A DNA stretch of 64,000 nucleotides, taken from contig NZ_JAJLJH010000009.1 of NCBI RefSeq assembly GCF_023231945.1, positions 166,906 through 230,905 on the forward strand. The letters run 5' to 3'. The notes below the pieces were generated by a model. The model did no database searches and was not told the DNA's origin. It saw only the letters and a list, made by a program, of their open reading frames with translations. This stretch comes from Scleromatobacter humisilvae. GTDB taxonomy: Bacteria > Pseudomonadota > Gammaproteobacteria > Burkholderiales > Burkholderiaceae_C. Below are positions 55,369 through 64,000 of this stretch, one piece after another (position 1 is the first letter of the stretch; every line of letters starts with the position of its first letter). The position numbers were made by a program, and so were the translations under genes.

Positions 55369-55929
55369 CTAGGCGAGCGCCTTTTCCAGGGTTTTCACCA
55401 GCAACGACAACGCTTCGACCGCCGGGGCCGGCGTCGCGAGGTATTGCGCCTGCACGATGGCGCCGTCGATGGCGAGCGCGAGCGCGCGGGCCGCGCGCGC
55501 GCGGCCGGGCGCGGGCTTCATCAGCCGCGTGACGGCGGCGGTCATCTCCTGCTTGTGGCGCCGCGTGACGTCCAGCACCGCGGCCAGCGCCGGCGCGAGT
55601 TCGCCGACGCTGTTGAGGAAGGCACAGCCGCGGAAGTCGTCGCTCGCGAACCACTCGGACAGGGTTGGCGCGATGGCCGCCGGCGTGCCGCCGTGGCGCG
55701 CGAGCGCGGCGACGAACCAGGCCATCCAGCGCTCGTGGCGGACGTCGAGGAAGGCGAGGACCAGCTCGTCCTTGCTTGCGAACTGGCGGTAGAACGTGAG
55801 CTTGGCGACGCCCGACTCGGCGATGACGCGATCGATGCCGGTGGCGCGCACGCCCTCGCGATAGAACAGGTCGTGCGCGGCGCGAAGAATGCGCTCGCGC
55901 GGCGTCGCGACGATGGGCCCGGTGGTCAT
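55369..55929 (-). CDS. TetR-family regulator (second)
   Basis: This 186-residue protein has an N-terminal helix-turn-helix (about residues 28-58: IDRVIAESGVAKLTFYRQF) and a helical C-terminal domain with CAFLNSVGELAPALAAVL. It faces the DUF1348 gene, with two perfect operators between them (55939-55956 and 55976-55993), so it very likely represses both itself and that gene. The -10 box TACAAT sits 6 bases upstream of the ATG, so the message is probably leaderless. The inducer is unknown. Confidence 0.92.
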   Translation of the reverse strand: MTTGPIVATPRERILRAAHDLFYREGVRATGIDRVIAESGVAKLTFYRQFASKDELVLAFLDVRHERWMAWFVAALARHGGTPAAIAPTLSEWFASDDFRGCAFLNSVGELAPALAAVLDVTRRHKQEMTAAVTRLMKPAPGRARAARALALAIDGAIVQAQYLATPAPAVEALSLLVKTLEKALA

Positions 55930-55938
55930 GGACTCATT

Positions 55939-55956
55939 GTAGACAGACTTGTCTAC
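55939..55956. promoter_or_regulatory. TetR operator O1
   Basis: GTAGAC-AGACTT-GTCTAC is a perfect 6-6-6 inverted repeat located 10 bases upstream of the tetR start and overlapping its -10 region (minus-strand TACAAT at 55936-55941). It is the site expected for autorepression. Confidence 0.75.
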
Positions 55957-55975
55957 CTGGCCTAGACTGCCGCAG

Positions 55976-55993
55976 GTAGACGAACCTGTCTAC
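55976..55993. promoter_or_regulatory. TetR operator O2
   Basis: GTAGAC-GAACCT-GTCTAC repeats the half-sites of O1 exactly, centred 37 bases away and 22 bases ahead of the DUF1348 start at 56016. Two operators for two divergent genes is a usual TetR arrangement. Confidence 0.75.
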
Positions 55994-56015
55994 ATTCCCA
56001 TCGAACGGAGAAACC

Positions 56016-56483
56016 ATGGACACCAAGCCGCCGCTGCCGCCCTTCACCCGCGAATCCGCCGTGCTGAAGGTGCGCCTCGCCGAGGACGCCTGGAACTCGC
56101 GCGACCCGGCGCGCGTCGCGCAGGTCTACACCGAGGACACGCGCTGGCGCAACCGCGCCGAGTTCCCGGCCGGGCGCCAGCAGGTGCGCGAGTTCCTGCA
56201 GCGCAAGTGGGCGCGCGAGCTCGACTACCGGCTCATCAAGGAGCTCTGGGCGCACGACGCCAACCGCATCGCGGTGCGCTTCGCCTACGAGTTCCGCGAC
56301 GACTCCGGCCACTGGTTCCGCTCGTACGGCAACGAGAACTGGGAGTTCGACGAGCACGGCTTCATGACGAGGCGCTTCGCGAGCATCAACGACCTGCCCA
56401 TCGCCGAGGGCGACCGCCAGTTCCATTGGCCGCTGGGGCGGCGTCCGGACGATCATCCCGGCCTGAGCGACCTCGGTCTCTGA
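56016..56483 (+). CDS. DUF1348 (NTF2-like) protein
   Basis: This 155-residue soluble protein is rich in Trp, Arg and Asp. It shows [24 protein letters not shown] at the start, [13 protein letters not shown] and [23 protein letters not shown], quoted in part. These are the marks of DUF1348, an NTF2-fold family of unknown function often found next to TetR repressors. It starts 22 bases after operator O2 and is probably the target of the divergent TetR. An AACGGAG precedes the ATG. Confidence 0.9.
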   Translation: MDTKPPLPPFTRESAVLKVRLAEDAWNSRDPARVAQVYTEDTRWRNRAEFPAGRQQVREFLQRKWARELDYRLIKELWAHDANRIAVRFAYEFRDDSGHWFRSYGNENWEFDEHGFMTRRFASINDLPIAEGDRQFHWPLGRRPDDHPGLSDLGL

Positions 56484-56576
56484 AAGCGTTGTGCGCCGCC
56501 GCATTTGACCCTGCCGGCGTATCGCGCGCGGCCGCGGGCCAACATCCGCATCCCTGAACTCGCTCGAGGACACGCC

Positions 56577-56993
56577 ATGCCCATCTTTCGCTCGAATTCG
56601 ATCGTTGCTGCCGTCCTGCTGGCGGGCACGCTCGGCATGGGCAGCGCCCTTGCCCAGGATCTCAGGCTCACCGGTGCCGAGGAAACGCCGCCGAACACCA
56701 GCACCGCCGTCGGCACCGGCAGCATCAGGATCGACGCCGACGGCAACGTCAGCGGCACCATCTCGACGCCCACGATTCAAGGCAGGGCGGCCCACATCCA
56801 CACGGGCGCGCCGGGCACGGCCGGGCCGCCGATCATCACGCTCAGCGGCGGCGATCCCGGCACGTGGACCGTCCCCGCGGGCGCCAAGCTGACGCCCGAA
56901 CAGATGGCGGCGTGGAAAGCCGGCAACCTCTATGTCAACGTGCACACCGCCGAGCATCCCGGCGGCGAGGTCCGCGCGCAGCTGAAGCCCTGA
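56577..56993 (+). CDS. Secreted CHRD-domain protein
   Basis: This 138-residue protein has a signal peptide (VAAVLLAGTLGMGSALAQ) followed by a single CHRD domain. LTGAEETPPNTSTAVGTGSI is the domain start, AHIHTGAPGTAGPPIITL the middle, and NLYVNVHTAEHPGGEVRAQL the C-terminus (quoted in part). CHRD modules are named after chordin; in bacteria they are extracytoplasmic with unknown role. The stop codon abuts that of the convergent DUF72 gene (TGATCA). Confidence 0.9.
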   Translation: MPIFRSNSIVAAVLLAGTLGMGSALAQDLRLTGAEETPPNTSTAVGTGSIRIDADGNVSGTISTPTIQGRAAHIHTGAPGTAGPPIITLSGGDPGTWTVPAGAKLTPEQMAAWKAGNLYVNVHTAEHPGGEVRAQLKP

Positions 56994-57794
56994 TCAGGCC
57001 CCGAGCGCGGCGATCACGCCCATCGCCGCGGCGGGCGCGCGCTCCTTGGCGCCGTTGATCATGAACATGAACACGTCGCGCGAGGCACTCGCCGGCGCGC
57101 CCGCGTCGCCCGCGACCAGCGGCAGCCCCGACGGCTCGCCGCCGCCGGCCCACACCTTCGCGCAGGCCGCGAACGAGGCCAGCACCTCGGGGGCGTAGCC
57201 GGTGGGCACGTCGGACTGCGCGTTCATCAGCCGCAGGTAGACGAAGTCCGCCGTCAGGTTGGCGAACGACGGGAACTTGGGCGAGTCGGTGAACACGACC
57301 GCCATGCGGTACTTGCGCGCCAGCGCCAGGAACTCGGGCACCATGAAGCTGTCGTTGCGCACGTCGAGCACGTGACGCAGCTTGCGGCCCTCGACGTCCT
57401 CGGGCAGCAGCTTGAGGAAGGCCTCGAAGTCCACCGGGTCGAACTTCTTGGAGTCGGCGAACTGCCACAGCAGCGGCCCCAGCTTGTGCTCCAGCCGCGC
57501 CAGGCCGCTGTTGACGAAGCGCCCGATCGATTCCCCGGCCTCGGCCAGCACGCGCCGGTTGGTGGCGAAGCGGTTGGCCTTGAGCGAGAACATGAAGTCG
57601 TCGGGGGTCTCCGCGAACCAGCGCTCGAAGGACTTGGCCGTCATCGTGCTGTAGTAGGTGCCGTTGACCTCGATCGCCGTGACCTGCCGGCTCGCATGCG
57701 ACAGCTCGCGCGCGGCAGGCAGCTTGGGCGGATAGAAGGTCTCGCGCCAGGGCTCGTACGTCCAGCCGCCGATGCCAACTCGGATTCGGGTCAT
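56994..57794 (-). CDS. DUF72 (YecE-like) protein
   Basis: This 266-residue protein is predicted to be a TIM barrel. It shows RVGIGGWTYEPWRETFYPP at the start, TAIEVNGTYYSTM, FMFSLKANRFATN and HVLDVRNDSF, typical of the DUF72/YecE family. The biochemical function is unknown. It has no signal peptide and is likely cytoplasmic. It is transcribed in the same direction as the secreted gene at 57851, which lies upstream and ends 57 bases before its ATG, and it converges with the CHRD gene. Confidence 0.92.
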   Translation of the reverse strand: MTRIRVGIGGWTYEPWRETFYPPKLPAARELSHASRQVTAIEVNGTYYSTMTAKSFERWFAETPDDFMFSLKANRFATNRRVLAEAGESIGRFVNSGLARLEHKLGPLLWQFADSKKFDPVDFEAFLKLLPEDVEGRKLRHVLDVRNDSFMVPEFLALARKYRMAVVFTDSPKFPSFANLTADFVYLRLMNAQSDVPTGYAPEVLASFAACAKVWAGGGEPSGLPLVAGDAGAPASASRDVFMFMINGAKERAPAAAMGVIAALGA

Positions 57795-57850
57795 GTGCTG
57801 CGCTCCTCGAAGGGGACTGCGTTTTTACCCCATCCGCGCGGCGCCTGCGC

Positions 57851-58360
57851 TCACCGTCTGTAGTCCAGCTGCCAGAGCAGCTTCCAGGTCCTGCCGCCGT
57901 CGGTGGTGCCTTCCCAGTCCCAGGTGAAGCCGTCCTTGCGGATGTCGTGGAAGATCATGCGCTGGCCCTTGACCTGGTCGCCGACGGGCACCAGCGCGGT
58001 GGAGAACAGCCGCTTGTCGCCGTCGGCGCTGGCCGTCAGCGCGAAGAAGCCGCCCTGGTTGTCGGCCCAGGCCTGGTGCCAGAGCCCGGCCGGGTCGCGC
58101 ACGCTCAGCGAGCGGCCCTTGAGCAAGGGCGCCAGGTCGGCCGGATCCTGCTCGAACTGCTCCTCGATGACGTGGCCGTCGAGGATGCGCGACACGTGGT
58201 TGCGCGCCTTGCCGACGCTGCCGTCGGCGTTCTTCCAGCTGACCTGCCAATCGCCGACCCAGAAGTCGAACATGTCGGCGGCCTGGGGAACCGGGGCCGG
58301 GGCGGCGGAGGTGGTTTGCATCGTGAGCGCCAGCAACAGGGACAGGACGAGGAACCGCAT
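57851..58360 (-). CDS. Secreted DUF1579-like protein
   Basis: This 169-residue protein has a signal peptide (FLVLSLLLALTMQTTSA). The mature part matches the small lipocalin-like pattern of DUF1579: FWVGDWQVSWKNADGSVGKA, DGHVIEEQFEQD and WDWEGTTDGGRTWKLLWQLDY (quoted in part). It is probably periplasmic. The family name is tentative and its function is unknown. The ATG at 58360 has a GGGAGG upstream. Confidence 0.75.
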   Translation of the reverse strand: MRFLVLSLLLALTMQTTSAAPAPVPQAADMFDFWVGDWQVSWKNADGSVGKARNHVSRILDGHVIEEQFEQDPADLAPLLKGRSLSVRDPAGLWHQAWADNQGGFFALTASADGDKRLFSTALVPVGDQVKGQRMIFHDIRKDGFTWDWEGTTDGGRTWKLLWQLDYRR

Positions 58361-58465
58361 GGGATACCTCCCGCATGGGGCAAGGCCTCCGTTGTAGTCC
58401 GACGCGGCGTCCGGCGCCGCGGCGTTGCGACCAACGACGGTGGCGTGGGGTCCGGCGACGGTCCG

Positions 58466-59204
<739 letters not shown>

Positions 59205-59215
<11 letters not shown>

Positions 59216-59855
59216 GGCGCATCCTTCTTTCGAGTCTCTTGCTGCAGGCGGAAACGGGCCAGCACAGCGCGAAGTACATCAGCGCCACGCAGGCATAGAC
59301 GGTGAACGGCCGGAAGGTCGCGTTGGTGATCATCGTGCCGGTCTTGGTGAGCTCGATGAAGCCGATGATGGACGCCAGCGCCGTGCCCTTGATCACCTGC
59401 ACGAGGAAGCCGACCGTGGGCGCGACCGCGATGCGCAGCGCCTGCGGCGCGACGACGTAGCGCAGCTTCTCGCCGAAGCTCAGCGCGAGGCTGTCGGCGG
59501 CCTCCCATTGCCCGCGCGGGATCGCATCGACGCAGCCGCGCCAGATCTCGGTGAGGTAGGCGCTCGCATAGAGCGTCAACGCGACGCTGGCGGCGAACCA
59601 CGCCGACACGTTGATGCCGAACAGCCCGAGGCCGAAGTAGGCGAGGAACAGCTGGATCAGCAGCGGCGTGCCCTGGAACACGTGCACGTAGGTCGATACG
59701 GCGGTGGGTACGCCGGGCCAGCGGCGCAGCCGGGCGGTCAGCAGCGCGAGGCCGACCAGGCCGCCGCCGGCGAACGCGATCAGCGACAGCACCACCGTCC
59801 AGCGCGCGGCGAGCAGCAGGTTCCACAGGATCTGCCCGACCGAGAACTCGACCAT
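59205..59855 (-). CDS. Amino-acid ABC transporter permease 1
   Basis: This 216-residue inner-membrane permease is of the HisM/GlnP family, with about five helices. FQGTPLLIQLFLAYFGLG (about 75-92) and the EAA loop EAADSLALSFGEKLRYVVAPQALR (about 117-140) mark the family; quoted in part. It pairs with the permease encoded just upstream to form the membrane channel. The gene starts 1 base after the upstream permease stop. Confidence 0.94.
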
Positions 59856-59856
59856 C

Positions 59857-60534
59857 TCAGCGCCCCGTCGGCGCGATGCGCCCGAAGATCCAGCGCGGGC
59901 CGGCCCACACCAGCGCCTGGCGCAGCAGCACGGCCATCGCGAGGTACATCGCCGCCGCGACGAAGTTGGCCTCGAACGAGCGGAAGTTGCGGCTCATGAT
60001 CAGGTTCGTGTAGTAGCTCAGCTCCTGCGCGGCGATCTGGCCGCACACCGCCGAGCCCAGCATCACGATGACGATCTGGCTGACCATCGCCGGCCAGACG
60101 CGGCCGAGCGCCGGCGGCAGCACCACGCGCAGGAACACCTGGCGCTCGCTCATCGCGAGGCTGCGCGCCGCCTCGAGCTGTCCGCGCGGCGTGCTCTCGA
60201 TGCCGGCGCGCACGATCTCGGCGGCGTAGGCGCCGAGGTTGAGCGTCATCGCGATGATGGACGCCGTCTCCGACGACAGCCTCAGGCCCAGGCTGGGCAG
60301 CCCGAAGAAGATGAAGAACAGCTGCACGATGAACGGCGTGTTGCGGATCAGCTCGACGTAGGCCGCCGCGAGCGCGCGCACGGGCGCGGGGCCGTGCGTG
60401 CGCGCCCGCGCGCAGGCGATGCCCAGTGCGACGCCCAGCACCGCGGCAACGGCGGTCAGGCCCAGCGTGAAGGCGGCACCGCGCAGCAGCAGCGGCCAGT
60501 CGACGAGGACGGCCGCGAAGTCGAGCTGGATCAT
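59857..60534 (-). CDS. Amino-acid ABC transporter permease 2
   Basis: This 225-residue permease is of the same family as its neighbour. It has the sequence IRNTPFIVQLFFIFFGLPSLG (quoted in part), and the cytoplasmic EAA loop LEAARSLAMSERQVFLRVVLPPAL follows at about 118-141. It forms a heterodimer with the permease at 59205, as in HisQM-type importers. The substrate-binding protein gene lies 19 bases upstream. Confidence 0.94.
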   Translation of the reverse strand: MIQLDFAAVLVDWPLLLRGAAFTLGLTAVAAVLGVALGIACARARTHGPAPVRALAAAYVELIRNTPFIVQLFFIFFGLPSLGLRLSSETASIIAMTLNLGAYAAEIVRAGIESTPRGQLEAARSLAMSERQVFLRVVLPPALGRVWPAMVSQIVIVMLGSAVCGQIAAQELSYYTNLIMSRNFRSFEANFVAAAMYLAMAVLLRQALVWAGPRWIFGRIAPTGR

Positions 60535-60553
60535 CGTCGTTCGCCTGCGGCCG

Positions 60554-61345
60554 TCAGTTGGGCAGGTCGCCGCCCGGGCGGCCCAGCCACTTCATGCACA
60601 GCCGGTCGATCTCGCCGCTGGACCTGGCCGCCGCGATGATGTCGTTGACCTTCTGGCGCAGCTTGTCGTCGCCCTTGGCCACGCCGATGAAGTTGGGCGA
60701 GTCCTTGAGCAGCAGCTTGTACTCGGTGCCCAGCGCCGGGTTGCGCGCCATCATGTTGCCGGCCACCGACGCGCCGGTCGCGATCACCTGCACCTGGCCC
60801 GAGACGAACGCCGACACGGTGGCGTTGTTGTCCTCGAAGCGCTTGATGTCCGCGCCCTGCGGCGCGATCTTCGACAGCTCGAGATCCTCGATCGCGCCGC
60901 GCGTCACGCCGATCGTCTTGCCGGCGAGGTCGGCCGGCGACTTGATCGACACCGACTTCGCCGCGAACACCGCCTGGAAGAACGGCGAGTACGCGGCGGT
61001 GAAGTCGATCACCTTCTCGCGCTCCGGGTTCTTGCCCAGCGTGGAGATGACGAGGTCGGCCTTGTGCGTCTGCAGGTACGGGATGCGGTTCGCGCTGGTC
61101 ACGGGCACCAGCTCGACGGCCACGCCCAGCCTGGCGGCGATCAGCCGGGCCATGTCGACGTCCAGGCCCTGCGGCGCCATGTCGGTGCCGACGAAGCCGT
61201 AGGGCGGGAAGTCGGTCGGGATCGCGATCGTGATGGACTTCTTCGCCATCACCGCGTCGAGGGCGCTGTCGGCCCGTGCGGTCGTGGACAACAGCAGGCC
61301 GGCCGACAGCGCCAGCGCGAGGAAGGGACGTCGTTGCAGAGTCAT
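60554..61345 (-). CDS. Amino-acid ABC transporter substrate-binding protein
   Basis: This 263-residue periplasmic protein has a signal peptide (RPFLALALSAGLLLSTTARA). The family-3 solute-binding fold follows: IAIPTDFPPYGFVGTDMAPQGLDVDMARLIAARLG (quoted in part) covers the conserved first lobe, KADLVISTLGKNPEREKVIDFT the hinge, and ATVSAFVSGQVQVIATGASV the second lobe. The ligand should be a polar amino acid. The ATG directly follows the GntR stop (TGAATG), with AAGGAG upstream. Confidence 0.94.
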   Translation of the reverse strand: MTLQRRPFLALALSAGLLLSTTARADSALDAVMAKKSITIAIPTDFPPYGFVGTDMAPQGLDVDMARLIAARLGVAVELVPVTSANRIPYLQTHKADLVISTLGKNPEREKVIDFTAAYSPFFQAVFAAKSVSIKSPADLAGKTIGVTRGAIEDLELSKIAPQGADIKRFEDNNATVSAFVSGQVQVIATGASVAGNMMARNPALGTEYKLLLKDSPNFIGVAKGDDKLRQKVNDIIAAARSSGEIDRLCMKWLGRPGGDLPN

Positions 61346-62152
61346 TCAGTTCTCCTTGTGACGCCGTTGCGGCGCACGCGTGTCGGTCGGGGTGGGCGGG
61401 ATCAGGTCGGTGAACAGGCGCCGTGGGCGCCGCGTGGTGGGCTGGGTCGTCGCATGCACGTGCGCCTGCAGTGCCTGGCGCAGCGGATCCAGCGGATCGG
61501 CCTGCGGCGCCGGCGAGCCCAGCGCCGCCGCGACCGCGACGATGTGCGCGCGCATCAGCTCGGCCGCGCCGGCGGCGTCGCCCTGCTCCAGCGCCGCGAC
61601 GATCGCGACGTGCTCGTCGCACGACAGCGCGGCGTCGTGGGTCGACTGGAACAGCGTCGCGACGAGCGTGGTGCGCGCCGTCAGGTCGCGCAGGATGTCG
61701 GCCAGCAGCGGGCCGCTGACGCACTCGGCCAGGCACACGTGGAAGTCGCCCAGCAGGCTGCTGCGCTCGCCCGGATCGCTGCCCGCGATCGCGGCCCGCT
61801 CCGCCTTGTAGTGCGCCTTCAGCCGGGCGAGCTTGCTCCTCGGCAGCGGCCCGTCCAGCGAGTTGAGCATGCCCGTCTCGATCGCGATGCGTGCCGAGAA
61901 GGCCTCGGTGGCGTCCGCCCGCGAGGGCTGCACCACGAACCAGCCGCGCCGGCTGCTCACCTCGACCATGCCGCGCGCCGACAGCCGCGCCATCGCCTCG
62001 CGCACCAGCGTGCGGCTGACGCCGAAGACGTCCGCCAGTTCCTGCTCGCCCAGCCGCTGGCCGGGCGCGACGCGTCCGGCCAGGATGGCCTCGACGACGC
62101 GGTCCGCGATCTGCGGCGCGCTCGAACGCGAGGGAACGGATGTGGTGCTCAA
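61346..62152 (-). CDS. GntR-family regulator (FadR/FCD subgroup)
   Basis: This protein of about 268 residues has an N-terminal winged helix (about 15-75: GQRLGEQELADVFGVSRTLVREAMARLS, quoted in part) and a helical FCD ligand domain. The FCD domain contains Asp/His residues (DFHVCL, DEHVAIVAAL) that could bind a metal. The C-terminus has a long basic tail (TTRRPRRLFTDL and QRRHKEN). TTG at 62152 is the likely start; a TTG at 62254 would add 34 residues. It is the first gene of the amino-acid transporter operon and probably controls it in response to the amino acid or its catabolite. Confidence 0.82.
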   Translation of the reverse strand: MSTTSVPSRSSAPQIADRVVEAILAGRVAPGQRLGEQELADVFGVSRTLVREAMARLSARGMVEVSSRRGWFVVQPSRADATEAFSARIAIETGMLNSLDGPLPRSKLARLKAHYKAERAAIAGSDPGERSSLLGDFHVCLAECVSGPLLADILRDLTARTTLVATLFQSTHDAALSCDEHVAIVAALEQGDAAGAAELMRAHIVAVAAALGSPAPQADPLDPLRQALQAHVHATTQPTTRRPRRLFTDLIPPTPTDTRAPQRRHKEN

Positions 62153-62367
62153 GATGCGCTCATTTGGAGCCCCAGGCCCCGTTGCCGTGCGAAAGCGGCG
62201 GTTACGAGGCTTGGATGCGTGGGTTGCATACAAGCATCGCAAGCCGCGTGCCAAATGTCGAGGCCGTGACGAATGCCACGAATGAGCCGGAAACCTGCCG
62301 TTTCTCGCCAGACCGGGATTCCCGCCTTCCGCCAGACTGGGCAGCTTCTCCCGCGACCGCCCTGGAC

Positions 62368-62622
62368 ATGAACCGCAGATACGCCTACCGCGACTACGAG
62401 ATCCTTGTTTCGGCCCAGCCTGCCGGCAGCGCGCCGGGATGGCGCCCCGAGATCTGCGTCATCGCCCCGGACGACCACTGGCAGTTCGTGCCCACGCATG
62501 ACTCGCTGGTCGCCAACGATCCGCAGTATTGCCTCGAGATCGGCCGCCGCTGCGCCGAAAGCGCGATCCAGAGCATGGATGTCCAGCGCGAACTGGCGCA
62601 GTACGAAGGCCTCTGGCACTGA
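62368..62622 (+). CDS. Small hypothetical protein
   Basis: This 84-residue soluble protein has no signal peptide and no domain I recognise. It begins MNRRYAYRDYEILVSAQP and contains PEICVIAPDDHWQFVPTHDS and CLEIGRRCAESAIQSMDVQR (quoted in part). It resembles the small conserved beta-alpha proteins common in this order. The ATG at 62368 is preferred for length and coding bias; upstream codons in the same frame look non-coding. A terminator follows at 62641. Confidence 0.65.
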   Translation: MNRRYAYRDYEILVSAQPAGSAPGWRPEICVIAPDDHWQFVPTHDSLVANDPQYCLEIGRRCAESAIQSMDVQRELAQYEGLWH

Positions 62623-62640
62623 ACCCGCGCTCGCGATACA

Positions 62641-62674
62641 AAGGCGCCTGCACATCGTGCGAGGCGCCTTTTTT
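62641..62674. terminator. Terminator between the small gene and the LprI gene
   Basis: AAGGCGCC (62641-62648) and GGCGCCTT (62663-62670) form a perfect 8-base stem, with a T run to 62674. It follows the stop at 62622 by about 20 bases. It can serve the plus-strand gene and, less strongly, the minus-strand gene at 62690. Confidence 0.8.
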
Positions 62675-62689
62675 CATCGGCGGCGTAGA

Positions 62690-63628
62690 TCAGTCGCCGA
62701 CTTCCGCCTCCTGGCAGCGCACCTTGTCCGACCAGTCCAGCACGCCCAGCGGCTGGCGGATGAACTGGGCCTGCGCGACGTCCACCTCCCAGTAGGCCAG
62801 CGGCGCCTTGACCCCGGGACGACGCAGCCCGACCCCGATCGACAACGGCGTGGCCGAGCCCGTATCCGGCACCGTGCACTGCAGCAGGTTGCTGACCTGC
62901 GCATGCGGCGGCAAGGCGACGACGTCGACCATGCGGCAGGTGTTGCGGCGCGTGTCCAGCAGGAAGGCGAAGTCCGCGCCGAGATGCCGCCGCACCAGCA
63001 CGACGCTGCCGTTGTAGATGATCGGCAACTCGCCTGCCACCGGCACGAAGCCGGCCGACTGCGGCACGTCCTCGCCCGGCGCACAGGCCTTCCCGCGCAG
63101 CGCGCGCGCGTCCGCGAGCGAGCCCGCGTCGACGGCGAACGCTTGCGTCTCGGCCGCCGCGGCGGGGCTCGGCGTGTGCGGCGGACCGTCGGGCACCTTG
63201 TTCGGCGGAGTCCTGGCCGACACGTTCGGTGCGGCAGGCGACGCGCTGGCGGCCACGGCGCCCGCACCGCCGGCCAGGCGCCGGCTGCGCGCCACCAGCA
63301 CCGCGTCCCACAGCGCGTAGGCCTGCGCGATGCAGGCGGCGTCCGGGCACGGATCGCGCACCTCGCGCAGCCACTGCGCTTCCTCCCGCTGCAAGGCCGG
63401 CGCCTCGCCGCCGGACTGGGCCAGCAGCGCGCGGTAGTGGGCGGCCAACTGGCGGTCGAGCGCCGACAGTTCGGGCGAGGCGCAGATGGTCTTGTTGACG
63501 TGGGAGGTGACGCGGGCGCAGTCGAAGCTGGGGCCGTCGGCGGCGTGGGCCAGCGAGGCGAAGGTGCAGGCCAGGAAGGCGACGCTTGCGCGCGCGGAGG
63601 CGCGTACGGTCTGAATGTCGAAACTCAT
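62690..63628 (-). CDS. Periplasmic LprI/DUF1311-domain protein
   Basis: This 312-residue protein has a signal peptide (SVAFLACTFASLAHAAD). An LprI-type helical domain follows: DCARVTSHVNKTICASPELSALDRQLAAHYRALL (quoted in part) with paired Cys (about residues 36-49), and later CPDAACIAQ. A Pro/Ala-rich linker (about 130-160) leads to a second domain rich in beta strands. LprI relatives inhibit lysozyme. The neighbouring hcp gene suggests an envelope role near a type VI secretion locus, but this is inference. It diverges from hcp. Confidence 0.82.
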   Translation of the reverse strand: MSFDIQTVRASARASVAFLACTFASLAHAADGPSFDCARVTSHVNKTICASPELSALDRQLAAHYRALLAQSGGEAPALQREEAQWLREVRDPCPDAACIAQAYALWDAVLVARSRRLAGGAGAVAASASPAAPNVSARTPPNKVPDGPPHTPSPAAAAETQAFAVDAGSLADARALRGKACAPGEDVPQSAGFVPVAGELPIIYNGSVVLVRRHLGADFAFLLDTRRNTCRMVDVVALPPHAQVSNLLQCTVPDTGSATPLSIGVGLRRPGVKAPLAYWEVDVAQAQFIRQPLGVLDWSDKVRCQEAEVGD

Positions 63629-63893
63629 GGGGATGCACCGTAGCCGATGGCGAACGGGGCCGCAATCGTGTCGATTCCGGACGAGCGCCGCGGCGCCGCC
63701 GCGCTCGCCGTGTCATGCCGCGTAATGGATCGCTCCGCTCCTTCCTCGCATCATTCAGTCCATGCCAGGTCGGGATCGCGGAACGCGGATCGAGCTGGCA
63801 ACGGCGGCACCGGATCGAACAGGGCCGCGAGAGTCCTAATCGGGGCGCCATGCTGATGACGTCGGCGTGTCAACGAAATTTCAGGAGCACAAA

Positions 63894-64000
63894 ATGGCAA
63901 TGGACATGTTCATCAAGATCGGCTCGCTCAAGGGCGAATCCGTCGACAAGACGCATGCGGGCGAAATCGACGTCCTGGCCTGGAGCTGGGGCATGTCGAA
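63894..64000 (+). CDS. hcp: Hcp, type VI secretion tube protein (5' part only)
   Basis: Thirty-five codons are present before the window ends. They begin MAMDMFIKIGSLKGES and continue to IDVLAWSWGMS, the typical start of Hcp proteins (MAxDxFxKIxxIKGES ... IxVxSWSWG). Hcp hexamers stack as the tube of the contractile injection system, and many act as effector carriers. A Shine-Dalgarno-like CAGGAG lies about 8 bases ahead of the ATG. The rest of the locus must lie to the right. Confidence 0.93.
   Translation, partial: MAMDMFIKIGSLKGESVDKTHAGEIDVLAWSWGMS

Overview
The window is a GC-rich bacterial chromosome segment (about 70-75% GC in the coding lines I counted). Several features point to a betaproteobacterium of the order Burkholderiales: the glnA / DUF4124 / ntrB / ntrC order, very short leaders with TAAAAT-like -10 boxes just ahead of start codons, and reverse-transsulfuration, EI24 and AIM24 genes in close company. 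A genus near Roseateles, Mitsuaria or Rubrivivax is my inference; no rRNA or tRNA gene is present to test it. I saw no CRISPR array, insertion sequence or prophage.

Region 1 (1-9143) is the most system-like part. It holds an M19 dipeptidase, a D-arginine-dehydrogenase-like FAD enzyme, an exported SxxK serine hydrolase with a membrane tail, a POT-family peptide importer, an XRE-cupin regulator, a D-aminopeptidase-like SxxK hydrolase and a second, nearly identical XRE-cupin regulator. Several of these genes overlap by four bases. I read it as a regulated pathway for importing and degrading peptides that contain D-amino acids. A matching inverted repeat (TTyTCC-N5-GGAnAm) lies in front of the operon and in front of the second regulator. 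Region 2 (9178-10544) is thyA-folA.

Region 3 (10554-24850) holds a secreted ankyrin-type protein, a complete RND efflux operon (permease, adaptor, outer-membrane lipoprotein), a low-GC lipoprotein gene, a small protein with a possible caspase-like His/Cys pair, a small minus-strand group (epimerase-like, GAF, PEP-mutase-like) and a chemoreceptor. Region 4 (24951-30210) has a DUF4337 protein, a ketopantoate-reductase-family enzyme, a TetR regulator whose operator recurs ahead of a DUF5666 gene, and a cytochrome b561 / Tat-exported molybdopterin oxidoreductase pair. Region 5 (30188-38110) is mixed: thioesterase, FAD monooxygenase, HEXXH protein, glycosyltransferase, exonuclease III, EamA exporter and an orphan histidine kinase.

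Region 6 (38129-43997) is nitrogen control: glnA with a sigma-54 promoter and NtrC-like site, then DUF4124, ntrB and ntrC. Region 7 (44039-49443) has a CinA-like protein, an EI24 membrane protein, an AIM24 protein, and cystathionine beta-synthase with a gamma-lyase/synthase. Region 8 (49493-55290) has two secreted DUF885 hydrolases flanking a PQQ-type beta-propeller and a secreted unknown protein. Region 9 (55369-58360) has a TetR gene divergent from a DUF1348 gene with two perfect operators between them, then CHRD, DUF72 and DUF1579-like genes. Region 10 (58466-62152) is a GntR-controlled polar amino-acid ABC transporter operon. The right edge carries an LprI-domain protein and the start of an hcp gene, the mark of a type VI secretion locus that continues outside the window.
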